From Baffinella frigidus (taxonomy: Eukaryota > Cryptophyceae > Cryptomonadales > Baffinellaceae): a stretch of 12,798 bases of DNA. Under the pieces are notes generated by a model that saw only the letters and a list, made by a program, of their open reading frames with translations, searched no databases and was not told the DNA's origin. The stretch covers positions 588,237 through 601,034 of the forward strand of contig MU646387.1 in NCBI GenBank assembly GCA_026770585.1. The letters run 5' to 3'. A program made the position numbers and the translations under genes. Positions 12,201-12,798 of this stretch are shown piece after piece (the stretch's first letter is position 1; each line of letters starts with the position of its first letter).

Positions 12201-12603
12201 GCAACCAGGTGTCGTCCTGGTGCAAGAACTGCCGCGGCGAATAGGGGGAAAATAACGTTCAAGGGCCCGTTCAAGGGGGCGTGACCTGGTGGGTGTAGAT
12301 GATGATGCCACTACTTATGCATAAGTGGTCGACCTTTGGACCCCTCGTTTGCAGAGCGCACTATCCCCCCTCCCACTGACAGACACTGACCGCAGACACT
12401 GTCTGTCTGCGGTTCGTGCAGGCCCACTGTGCGGAGGGCTGTCCCCGGTGTTAGCGGTTCGTGCAGGAAGTCTGCGGTTCTCACAGCTGTGCGGAAGGCT
12501 GGACCTGGTGGGTGTAGATGATGCCGGGGTAGAATTCGACTTGGCTGATGCGGCTGACCAGCACCAGCTCCTTCGCGTTGGTGTACCCCGATACCTTCTC
12601 GAT
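198..12603 (-). CDS. Multi-exon gene (20 exons reconstructed, both ends outside window): filamin/Ig-like repeats joined to a divergent PARP-type domain
   Basis: I assembled this gene by eye from the minus strand. In transcript order the exons are 12505-12603, 12184-12216, 11116-11187, 10274-10342, 9971-10073, 9112-9230, 8306-8341, 8022-8057, 7727-7837, 6805-6912, 6294-6365, 5892-6006, 5235-5311, 4573-4643, 3290-3344, 2814-2903, 2171-2226, 1282-1366, 564-632 and 198-246. The total is 1525 nt (508 codons + 1 base). All acceptors are AG (18 are CAG) and 19 of 20 donors are GT. Every junction phase matches, including two phase 1 and two phase 2 joins, which chance would rarely produce. The exons are GC3-rich and the introns are repeats. 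Domain order by residue is: about 60-165 Ig/filamin-like, 190-270 second filamin-like repeat, 287-350 connector, about 375-508 PARP-like. No start codon, signal peptide or stop is in the window. Function is inferred: a structural or scaffold protein with an ADP-ribosyltransferase-type C-terminal part. Confidence 0.8.
247..563. repeat. Intron 19/20: TTTGGTG and TTTCGGG repeats
   Basis: This 317-bp intron is filled with GTTTGGT units (about 295-370) and then GGTTTCGGGTCTCG units (about 375-550). No exon-like frame with splice sites was seen. The reading frames here are translations of the repeat ([10 protein letters not shown] type). Confidence 0.85.
564..632 (-). CDS. Exon 19: PARP-like domain, G-x-G-x-x-F strand (residues 470-492)
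   Basis: The exon is 69 nt, phase 0 to 0, with acceptor CTGCAG and donor GACAG|GTAAAT, the best 5' splice site of the set. It encodes [20 protein letters not shown] plus KGQ. It aligns with the PARP motif 'yGkGvYFa...a', where the second catalytic Tyr is replaced by Met (residue 476). Two 5' echoes at 701-741 and 794-812 keep the GHGF codons. Confidence 0.82.
633..960. repeat. Intron 18/19, acceptor side: exon 19 echoes plus a TTTACTCAA array
   Basis: Exon 19 5' echoes lie at 701-741 (CTGCAG acceptor intact, GHGF codons) and 794-812 (acceptor changed to CTG). Between and beyond them are about nine copies of + strand TTGAGTAAA, TTTACTCAA in the transcript. These alternate with GTCTGCAG acceptor-like segments near 645-680 and 825-945. 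TTTACTCAAC followed by a pyrimidine-rich stretch and CAG resembles a branch site and 3' splice site, so the array looks like a multiplied intron 3' end. Confidence 0.75.
961..1281. repeat. Intron 18/19, donor side: TTTAGGG then TTTCGGG array
   Basis: About 100 bp of non-repetitive DNA (961-1065) is followed by near-perfect TTTAGGG (1080-1165) and then TTTCGGG/TTCGGG (1165-1272). The array ends within 10 bp of the exon 18 donor. No gene feature is seen in the non-repetitive part. Confidence 0.85.
1282..1366 (-). CDS. Exon 18: PARP-like domain, catalytic-His position and GF helix (residues 441-469)
   Basis: The exon is 85 nt, phase 2 in and phase 0 out, with acceptor CCCTAG and donor ACATG|GTCACG. 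It encodes [20 protein letters not shown] and then LPKCADHM. By alignment to the family (HGT-x(n)-I-x-x-I-x-x-x-GF) the His-Gly-Thr of active PARPs reads Tyr-Cys-Gly here (residues 442-444), while the I-x-x-x-GF helix is kept. A second copy at 1464-1505 also reads YCG, so the change is not a single-copy error. Confidence 0.82.
1464..1505 (-). pseudogene. Echo of exon 18, 5' part
   Basis: Acceptor TTTGCAG is followed by codons for [15 protein letters not shown]. This aligns with exon 18 ([15 protein letters not shown]) and then decays into a C-run. A second, very short acceptor echo (TTTGCAG then ATATGG) lies at 1556-1565. Confidence 0.75.
1526..1610. repeat. Inverted repeat (foldback) around GCCTCGGGACTC
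   Basis: The left arm at about 1527-1555 contains GCCTCGGGACTC-CGAT-GTAC. The right arm at about 1578-1610 is its imperfect reverse complement, with about 23 bp in the loop. The loop contains the short exon 18 acceptor echo. It could be a small foldback element or an inverted local duplication. Confidence 0.65.
1660..2060. repeat. Intron 17/18 array: exon 17 3' echoes separated by GAA-rich tracts
   Basis: Three decayed copies of the exon 17 3' end (codons around NPNERYF) lie at about 2030-2057, 1924-1960 and 1822-1856. The donor positions read GCACCC, GTAAGA and a broken TTGCAA. Each is linked to a TATCACTCATCTyCAGGCTTG segment (1655, 1868, 1963) and to + strand GAA/GAAGAC tracts, strongest at 1680-1820. 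In the transcript these tracts are UUC pyrimidine runs. Confidence 0.75.
2171..2226 (-). CDS. Exon 17: PARP-like domain, NER motif (residues 423-441)
   Basis: The exon is 56 nt, phase 0 in and phase 2 out, with acceptor GAGCAG and donor TTCTG|GTACCC. It encodes [18 protein letters not shown] plus a split Trp codon. N-P-N-E-R followed by aromatics is the hallmark just before the catalytic His-Gly of PARPs (typically NE-x-x-L-F/W-HG). Three decayed copies of the 3' end lie between 1822 and 2057. Confidence 0.83.
2227..2552. repeat. Intron 16/17, acceptor side: exon 17 acceptor echo, GTTGACT repeats, CAT/CTC triplets
   Basis: A segment of about 27 bp next to the exon 17 acceptor (CTGCTCACACCAACACGCC on the + strand, 2227-2252) recurs at 2341-2367 as an acceptor echo with GCCGCAG. 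GGTTGACT units follow (2360-2410). There is a (CAT)n/(CTC)n tract at 2418-2470 and a perfect palindrome GGTAGTCAACTACC at about 2499-2512. Confidence 0.7.
2553..2813. repeat. Minisatellite of the exon 16 donor motif
   Basis: About ten imperfect copies of + strand GTGTTGGACACAC lie at 2575-2813. In the transcript they read GTGTGTCCAACAC, which is the first 13 bases of the intron after exon 16. An echo of the exon 16 3' edge (CACCTCCTTCGAG) lies at the far end, 2553-2568. The array thus looks seeded by duplication of the splice donor. Confidence 0.75.
2814..2903 (-). CDS. Exon 16: PARP-like domain, pre-NER helix (residues 393-422)
   Basis: The exon is 90 nt, phase 0 to 0, with acceptor CGGCAG and donor TTCGAG|GTGTGT. 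It encodes [20 protein letters not shown] and then [10 protein letters not shown]. The V-x-x-I-x-R-N ... Y-x-x-Y pattern parallels the conserved 'I..I.RIQN..LW..Y' segment before the NER/HG motif of PARPs. The downstream intron opens with an array of the donor motif. A long 5' echo lies at 3012-3060. Confidence 0.82.
2904..3289. repeat. Intron 15/16: exon 16 echo and telomere-like tract
   Basis: The segment 3012-3060 echoes the exon 16 5' half (acceptor GGGCAG, codons for [16 protein letters not shown]). The tract 3073-3200 is TTTGGGG/TTTAGGG repeat. The segment 3219-3257 is copy 1 of a dispersed motif of about 38 bp also found at 7096-7133 and 7289-7327. Confidence 0.75.
3290..3344 (-). CDS. 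Exon 15: start of the PARP-like domain (residues 374-392)
   Basis: The exon is 55 nt, phase 2 in and phase 0 out, with acceptor GCCACAG and donor CTT|GTGAGC, a close match to the GTRAG consensus. It encodes [18 protein letters not shown]. In PARP catalytic domains this region corresponds to the strand before the 'V..F' helix. Two 5' echoes, acceptor plus about 16 nt, lie at 3574-3592 and 3684-3703. Confidence 0.7.
3345..3760. repeat. Intron 14/15, acceptor side: telomere-like repeat, exon 15 acceptor echoes, small hairpin
   Basis: TTTCGGG, TTTAGTG and TTTAGGG units make up most of this stretch. Exon 15 acceptor echoes (TGCAG then ATCGCCGTCGAA) lie at 3574-3592 and 3684-3703. A perfect 10-bp stem with a 6-nt loop (CATCGTAAAC / GTTTACGATG) lies at 3432-3457. 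Confidence 0.75.
3865..4100. mobile_element. Long imperfect foldback (MITE-like), about 236 bp
   Basis: The left arm from about 3865 (CCACACGGTGAACTACGAGG, then GTTTTCATTTT) is the imperfect reverse complement of the right arm ending about 4100. Best-matching segments are 3886-3922 against 4041-4077. An inner stem, GTCACG ... CGTGAC, lies at about 3950-4012. Almost the whole element folds on itself with roughly 70-80% pairing by eye. No target-site duplication was found. A class II foldback or an inverted tandem duplication are both possible. Confidence 0.6.
4353..4390 (-). pseudogene. Echo of exon 14, 3' part, with GC donor
   Basis: The codons read [11 protein letters not shown] with one or two changes, and the donor position reads CTCGG|GCAAAC instead of GTAACC. 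It lies downstream of exon 14 in the transcript, as the echo rule predicts. The 4426-4516 hairpin separates it from exon 14. Confidence 0.75.
4426..4516. mobile_element. 91-bp hairpin element with arms of about 38 bp
   Basis: Arms beginning ATTTGTACCAGGATAA and containing GTAACCTCG pair across a short T-rich loop near 4470-4478, with only a few mismatches. No obvious target-site duplication was seen. The size and structure fit a miniature inverted-repeat element. It carries no coding sequence. Confidence 0.7.
4573..4643 (-). CDS. Exon 14 (residues 351-374), Trp-rich lead-in to the PARP-like part
   Basis: The exon is 71 nt, phase 0 in and phase 2 out, with acceptor CACCAG and donor CTCGG|GTAACC. 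It encodes [20 protein letters not shown] and SL, and the split codon gives Gly with exon 15. The alternative frame (ending [12 protein letters not shown]) would not match either neighbour. A 5' echo is at 4732-4753. A 3' echo encoding [10 protein letters not shown], but with a GC donor, is at 4353-4390. Confidence 0.72.
4644..4860. repeat. Intron 13/14: TTTGGGG array with exon 14 acceptor echo
   Basis: GGTTTGGGG units fill 4653-4715 and 4762-4850. The segment 4732-4753 repeats the exon 14 acceptor and first codons (CACCAG, then VISDLNQ), 110 bp upstream of the true acceptor. Confidence 0.85.
4880..5234. repeat. Intron 13/14, donor side: exon 13 echo and GAGCGA tract
   Basis: The segment 4926-4965 echoes the exon 13 3' end (KIPDMKSA, then a one-base insertion that breaks the frame) with donor ATG|GTACCC. 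The downstream 38 bp (GGGTTCAGGGTACGTTTCCG and beyond) is also duplicated, 4880-4917 against 5189-5226. The tract 5062-5185 is GAGA/GAGCGA repeat, pyrimidine-rich in the transcript. Confidence 0.8.
5235..5311 (-). CDS. Exon 13 (residues 325-350)
   Basis: The exon is 77 nt, entering in phase 1 and leaving in phase 0, with acceptor GCGCAG and donor GCCATG|GTATCC. It encodes [20 protein letters not shown] and then FFAM. The phase 1 entry matches exon 12 and gives a Gly at the join. Function is unassigned. A 5' echo (acceptor GCGCAG) lies at 5431-5460 and a frameshifted 3' echo with donor at 4926-4965. Confidence 0.77.
5312..5496. repeat. Intron 12/13, acceptor side, with exon 13 5' echo
   Basis: The segment 5431-5460 repeats the exon 13 acceptor and first bases (GCGCAG then a G-run) in decayed form, 149 bp upstream of the true acceptor. 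The rest shows no clear feature. Confidence 0.6.
5497..5604. mobile_element. 108-bp inverted-repeat element, possible TA target duplication
   Basis: The left end TATCCCTTA-(ATA)-AAGTGGCCA pairs with the right end TGGCCACTTAAGGGATA. Internal palindromes (CCTAGG, CCCTACCGTAGGG) nest inside. Both ends have TA next to TCCCTTA, as in Tc1/mariner-type target sites, but a 2-bp duplication is weak evidence. Confidence 0.62.
5605..5891. repeat. Intron 12/13, donor side: hairpin and exon 12 donor echo
   Basis: An imperfect hairpin, GGAGCGGTA ... TACCGCTCC, lies at 5671-5719. A C-run occurs at about 5793-5812. The segment 5854-5868 repeats the exon 12 end and donor (GGCGCCACAATTGCAG|GT). In this intron the bases after the donor read GTTTGGGG on the transcript, a rare G-rich-sense patch. 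No exon was found. Confidence 0.65.
5892..6006 (-). CDS. Exon 12: helical-looking connector (residues 287-325)
   Basis: The exon is 115 nt, phase 0 in and phase 1 out, with acceptor AAGCAG and donor GCAG|GTTTGG. It encodes [20 protein letters not shown] and a following [18 protein letters not shown]. The spacing of hydrophobic residues suggests two or three amphipathic helices between the Ig-like repeats and the PARP-like part. I do not recognise the family. The last 15 nt with the donor recur at 5854-5868. Confidence 0.8.
6007..6293. repeat. Intron 11/12: TTTCGGGTA repeats and exon 11 3' echo
   Basis: GGGTTTCGGGTATTTGCG units dominate 6060-6285. The segment 6168-6191 echoes the exon 11 3' end (codons GLSSLTKQ) followed by a GC donor. 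The segment 6034-6051 shares CTACGAGGTTTTCATT with the left arm of the 3865-4100 element. Confidence 0.8.
6294..6365 (-). CDS. Exon 11 (residues 263-286), apparent GA donor
   Basis: The exon is 72 nt, phase 0 to 0, with acceptor AATCAG. It encodes [20 protein letters not shown] and then WTKQ. The V-L-V-N-G motif completes repeat 2, where filamin repeats end in V-x-V-x-G. The expected donor position reads AAACAG|GAATCG, a GA dinucleotide. In the downstream echo at 6168-6191 the same position reads CAG|GCATCG, a GC donor. A GT four bases further would leave phase 2 and break the frame with exon 12. Non-canonical splicing, use of the echo's donor, or loss of the site are all possible. Confidence 0.68.
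6366..6804. repeat. Intron 10/11: telomere-like tract with echoes of exons 10 and 11
   Basis: TTTGGGG, TTTAGGG and GTTAGGG units cover 6370-6430 and 6465-6615. The segment 6430-6460 echoes the exon 11 acceptor and VLVNGKQL codons. The segment 6767-6778 echoes the exon 10 donor edge (CGATTCCAG|GTCGAG). The piece 6615-6760 is unassigned. Confidence 0.8.
6805..6912 (-). CDS. Exon 10: closing strands of filamin/Ig-like repeat 2 (residues 227-262)
   Basis: The exon is 108 nt, phase 0 to 0, with acceptor CAACAG and donor TTCCAG|GTCGCC. It encodes [16 protein letters not shown] and then [19 protein letters not shown]. The S-G-x-F-x-I-x-F-x-P-x-x-x-G-x-x-x-x-x-V pattern is the standard C-terminal half of a filamin repeat. 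It joins exon 9 to give TIEVDG. Two decayed 5' copies lie at 7136-7176 and 7334-7374, and a 3' copy with donor at 6767-6778. Confidence 0.83.
6913..7568. repeat. Intron 9/10, acceptor side: two exon 10 echoes, CTGGTCAAAACGAG repeats
   Basis: Exon 10 5' echoes lie at 7136-7176 (open frame, [15 protein letters not shown], then divergence) and 7334-7374 (about 8 bases missing, frame broken). Both have the CAG acceptor. CTGGTCAAAACGAGTG units lie at 6940-6975, 7193-7243 and 7390-7420. The 38-bp motif occurs at 7096-7133 and 7289-7327. The unit of about 195 bp is thus a tandem duplication. Confidence 0.78.
7569..7613 (-). pseudogene. Echo of exon 9, 3' part
   Basis: The codons NLAPSDK are retained and then diverge (TSFLDRS), ending at a donor TCGAG|GTGAAA. 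It lies downstream of exon 9 in the transcript. The frame relation to exon 10 is lost. Confidence 0.72.
7727..7837 (-). CDS. Exon 9: first strands of filamin/Ig-like repeat 2 (residues 190-226)
   Basis: The exon is 111 nt, phase 0 to 0, with acceptor GAGCAG and donor ATCGAG|GTACAA. It encodes [17 protein letters not shown] (residues 198-214) followed by [12 protein letters not shown]. The L-x-D-x-F-G-N turn is the clearest filamin/Ig-repeat signature in the window. Strong GC3 bias supports coding. A decayed copy of the 3' end (encoding NLAPSDK) with its own donor lies at 7569-7613. Confidence 0.83.
7838..8021. repeat. Intron 8/9: T-rich tract and TTTGGGG array
   Basis: A + strand CTTTTTTC tract lies at 7865-7900, followed by GTTTGGGG/TTTAGGG to 8020. 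It is one of few tracts that are purine-rich in the transcript. No exon was seen. Confidence 0.85.
8022..8057 (-). CDS. Exon 8, 36-nt microexon (residues 178-189)
   Basis: It encodes [12 protein letters not shown], phase 0 to 0, with acceptor AACCAG and donor TCCGAG|GTTAAA. It acts as a short linker between the two filamin-like repeats. The intron downstream in the transcript starts directly with CCCTAAA-type repeat. A phase 1 reading is also open but would not match exon 9. Confidence 0.6.
8058..8305. repeat. Intron 7/8: telomere-like array
   Basis: Mixed TTCAGGG, TTTGGGG, TTTCGGG and TTTAGGG units fill the intron. It is flanked by GTCCTCCCC at both ends (transcript strand), a direct duplication at the intron borders. 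Confidence 0.85.
8306..8341 (-). CDS. Exon 7, 36-nt microexon (residues 166-177)
   Basis: It encodes [12 protein letters not shown], phase 0 to 0, with acceptor AAATCAG and donor CTCGAG|GTCCTC. The hydrophobic SILVASLEV run continues into exon 8 as a strand. The intron begins GTCCTCCCC and exon 8 also begins GTCCTCCCC, so the intron is flanked by a 9-base direct repeat with AG before each copy. The short length makes the call depend on phase agreement with exons 6 and 8. Confidence 0.62.
8342..8540. repeat. Telomere-like array, intron 6/7
   Basis: TTTAGTG, TTTAGGG and GTGTAGGG units occur, including a near-perfect TTTAGGG stretch at 8470-8525. No gene feature is seen. Confidence 0.88.
8541..8676 (-). 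pseudogene. Degenerate copy 6D of the exon 6 3' half
   Basis: It begins with the same GTAGCAG acceptor and encodes [19 protein letters not shown] down to 8620. After CTCTCGCAG the sequence diverges and loses the FRLQ codons and the GTCGGC donor. The frame stays open for another 26 codons to a possible GTG|GTAAAC donor at 8541. Using that donor would leave phase 1, which does not match exon 7 (phase 0). I treat it as a decayed echo, not a working exon. Confidence 0.55.
8772..8840 (-). CDS. Duplicate exon 6C, second splice-competent copy of the exon 6 3' half
   Basis: This is 69 nt, phase 0 to 0, with acceptor GTAGCAG and donor CTTCAG|GTCGGC. It encodes [20 protein letters not shown] plus RLQ. 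The frame, length and both splice sites match copy 6B, with a few substitutions. It is separated from its neighbours by introns made of GGATATCGGTT units (transcript strand). Confidence 0.52.
8948..9016 (-). CDS. Duplicate exon 6B, splice-competent copy of the 3' half of exon 6
   Basis: This is exactly 69 nt, phase 0 to 0, with acceptor GTAGCAG and donor CTCCAG|GTCGGC. It encodes [20 protein letters not shown] plus RLQ, differing from exon 6 at a few residues (N to H, N to T). Both splice sites and the frame are intact, so inclusion would simply repeat 23 residues. Whether it is used as an optional, alternative or decoy exon cannot be told from sequence. Confidence 0.55.
9112..9230 (-). CDS. 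Exon 6: closing strands of filamin/Ig-like repeat 1 (residues 126-165)
   Basis: The exon is 119 nt, entering in phase 1 (two bases complete the Gly codon begun in exon 5) and leaving in phase 0. The acceptor is AACCAG and the donor CTCCAG|GTCGGC. It encodes [15 protein letters not shown] and then [20 protein letters not shown]. The G-x-Y-x-V-x-F core is the typical second half of a filamin/Ig repeat. This is the only copy containing both the 5' and 3' halves. Three 5' halves lie upstream (9303-9620) and three 3' halves downstream (8620-9016). Confidence 0.82.
9231..9970. repeat. Intron 5/6: three echoes of the exon 6 5' half, TTCATGG array, palindrome
   Basis: Echoes lie at 9303-9365, 9422-9486 and 9556-9620, each with a CAG acceptor and codons for [12 protein letters not shown] (one reads VAFSKVKG; the last has an inserted base). 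Acceptor spacing is 121-135 bp. TTCATGG units lie at 9667-9718. A perfect 20-bp palindrome, CTTCTCGAAG and its complement, lies at 9828-9847. CTGTGACTGTT units and an exon 5 donor-edge echo lie near 9886-9955. Confidence 0.82.
9971..10073 (-). CDS. Exon 5: first strands of filamin/Ig-like repeat 1 (residues 92-126)
   Basis: The exon is 103 nt, phase 0 in and phase 1 out, with acceptor CTGAAG (one of only two that are not CAG) and donor GACG|GTCAGC. It encodes [17 protein letters not shown] (residues 94-110) and then [11 protein letters not shown]. The pattern A-G-x-P-F ... L-x-D-x-F-x-N is the usual opening of filamin/ABP280-type Ig repeats, in which the D-x-x-G-N turn is conserved. This is a family-level match by eye. 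GC3 is high and the frame has no stop. Confidence 0.8.
10074..10273. repeat. Intron 4/5: TTTGGGG and GTGTGGG array
   Basis: GGTTTGGGG units lie at 10078-10145, then degrade into GGTTTAGGATTTATGG-like sequence to 10265. No exon is seen. Confidence 0.86.
10274..10342 (-). CDS. Exon 4 (residues 69-91)
   Basis: The exon is 69 nt, phase 0 to 0, with acceptor GTGCAG and donor TCG|GTGACC. It encodes [19 protein letters not shown] and a VPPS tail that runs directly into the VVAGEPF start of exon 5. The composition (T-F-x-P-x-G, a single Cys, then a V-P-x-x-V linker) fits the last strands of one Ig-like repeat and the boundary to the next. Its 5' portion is echoed several times between 10343 and 10930. 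Confidence 0.78.
10343..10985. repeat. Intron 3/4: tandem array of exon 4 5' echoes and CACCACC/CTTCAGGGGG spacers
   Basis: Clear echoes with TGCAG acceptor and TTLTFTPD codons end at 10523, 10652 and 10820. Weaker ones lie near 10430-10450, 10740-10765 and 10905-10925. Spacers hold + strand CACCAACACCACCACTTCAG with GGGGGAATTCAGG. Unit length is irregular (129-181 bp). Confidence 0.82.
10986..11115. repeat. Telomere-like tract downstream of exon 3
   Basis: TTTGGGG and TTTAGGG units cover about 10989-11075. The remaining 40 bp reads on as an open extension of exon 3 and is probably intron start. Confidence 0.8.
11116..11187 (-). CDS. Exon 3 (residues 45-68)
   Basis: The exon is 72 nt, phase 0 to 0, with acceptor AAGCCAG and donor CACGAG|GTCCTC. 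It encodes [19 protein letters not shown] followed by QLLHE, a strand-turn-strand pattern that leads into the Ig-like block of exons 4-5. It is the complete member of a family of at least five copies between 11116 and 12093; the others are truncated or changed after the SLNL motif. Confidence 0.75.
11188..12110. repeat. Intron 2/3: four exon 3 echoes and degenerate exon 2 echoes
   Basis: Exon 3 echoes lie at 11281-11311, 11411-11454, 11733-11775 and about 12050-12093. All keep codons near VVxTTxxxxVASLNL or part of it. Between them lie exon 2-like TTGCAGGCxxxTTCTGACC segments (about 11235-11275, 11320-11400, 11519-11580). Also present are two TGCCGyGGTATAGCT copies (about 11913-11952) and five GGTTAAGAAGATGGC units (11967-12040). 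Confidence 0.8.
11583..11732. mobile_element. 150-bp MITE-like element with TIRs of about 40 bp
   Basis: The ends TTATCTCAGAAAAGGG... and ...CCCTTTTCTGAGATAA pair over about 40 bp with one mismatch. An inner stem, TTGTCAACTT / AAGTTGAC, makes the rest fold too. It is flanked by GGTT on both sides (AGGTT if the terminal T/A is counted as target). It interrupts an exon 3 echo whose uninterrupted form, GAGGTTGAGGCT, is present nearby. It has no coding capacity. The superfamily is unknown. Confidence 0.82.
12184..12216 (-). CDS. Exon 2, 33-nt microexon (residues 34-44)
   Basis: It encodes [11 protein letters not shown], phase 0 to 0, with acceptor CACCAG and donor GAC|GTTCTA. This reading joins exon 1 to exon 3 without a frame break. 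A competing reading of the same DNA gives [12 protein letters not shown] with a better-looking donor (GCG|GTACGT, low end 12166), but it enters in phase 2 and would not match exon 1. The donor is weak, so this is the least certain of the small exons. Degenerate copies of the block lie at about 11519-11580 and 11320-11400. Confidence 0.5.
12217..12504. repeat. Intron 1/2: exon 1 donor echo and duplicated intron start
   Basis: The segment 12286-12308 echoes the exon 1 3' end (IIIYTHQ) with donor GTCACG. The intron start is itself duplicated: GTGCGGAAGGCTG at about 12489-12501 and GTGCGGAGGGCTG at about 12429-12441, with GCGGTTCGTGCAGG nearby. CAGACACTGTCTGTCTG at 12392-12412 is partly palindromic. 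Confidence 0.65.
12505..12603 (-). CDS. Exon 1 of the reconstructed gene (residues 1-33)
   Basis: The exon is 99 nt, phase 0 in and out, with acceptor GCACAG at its high end and donor CAG|GTCCAG at its low end. It contains the segments [16 protein letters not shown] and IIYTHQ, alternating hydrophobic and polar residues typical of beta strands. I recognise no named domain in this piece alone. It could extend further upstream because the same frame stays open for several codons beyond the acceptor. Its last 23 nt recur at 12286-12308, again next to a GT donor. Confidence 0.72.
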
Positions 12604-12629
12604 CTGTGCACCCAGGGAATGGGGTTCAG

Positions 12630-12682
12630 AGGTGTGTGTGTGTGTGTGTGTGTATGTGTGTATGTGTGTGTGTGTGTGTGTA

Positions 12683-12718
<36 letters not shown>

Positions 12719-12720
12719 AG

Positions 12721-12775
<55 letters not shown>

Positions 12776-12798
12776 AGAGAGAGAGAGAGAGAGAGAGA
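12630..12798. repeat. (GT)n and (GA)n microsatellite at the window edge
   Basis: GTGT/GTAT runs cover 12633-12716, then (GA)n 12718-12742, (GT)n 12744-12770 and (GA)n to the end. It lies upstream of exon 1 and reads (TC)n(AC)n in the transcript. It is a simple repeat with no gene. Confidence 0.95.

Noticed and set aside
198-12603. Ciliate-type scrambled gene segments with pointers
   Set aside because: Exons are in linear order on one strand with AG/GT borders. The TTTAGGG repeat type and spliceosomal signals fit introns better than internal eliminated segments.

Overview
The window is eukaryotic nuclear DNA and looks algal. Most of it is degenerate telomere-like repeat (TTTAGGG, TTTGGGG, TTTCGGG, TTCAGGG and variants), always G-rich on the + strand. 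No bacterial-type gene, rRNA, tRNA or CRISPR array is visible. TTTAGGG-type repeats occur in the green lineage and in dinoflagellates. High third-position GC in the exons, loose 5' splice sites and one apparent GA donor fit an alga such as a large prasinophyte or a dinoflagellate. The sequence alone does not settle which.

The long open reading frames are repeat read-through. The real content is one gene on the minus strand that crosses the whole window and is open at both ends. I reconstruct 20 short exons of 33-119 nt, from 12603 down to 198. They total 1525 nt, or 508 codons plus one base, about 12% of the span. Nineteen have GT donors and eighteen have CAG acceptors. Every junction keeps the reading frame, including the phase 1 joins (exons 5/6 and 12/13) and phase 2 joins (14/15 and 17/18).

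The product, in order, is: an N-terminal segment and part of a beta-sandwich (exons 1-4); a filamin/Ig-like repeat (exons 5-6, D-x-F-x-N motif); a linker (7-8); a second filamin/Ig-like repeat (9-11, DEFGN motif); a helical-looking connector (12-13); and a PARP-type ADP-ribosyltransferase fold (about 14-20). The PARP landmarks are NER, a downstream I-x-x-x-GF helix, G-x-G-x-x-F and a closing LARV strand. The first two catalytic-triad positions appear to be Tyr and Met instead of His and Tyr, so the domain may be catalytically dead or divergent.

The most unusual structure lies in the introns. Nearly every exon is 'echoed' in its flanking introns. Copies of its 5' part, with the CAG acceptor, lie upstream in the transcript. 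Copies of its 3' part, with the donor, lie downstream. Around exon 6 this makes a staircase of four 5' halves and four 3' halves. The introns therefore look as if they grew by repeated tandem duplication across splice junctions, with filling by telomere-like repeats that read C-rich (CCCTAAA) in the transcript.

Several foldback elements lie in the introns: 11583-11732 (MITE-like, inserted in an exon echo so that the empty site can be inferred), 5497-5604, 4426-4516, 3865-4100 and 1526-1610. The right edge of the window is a (GT)n/(GA)n microsatellite.
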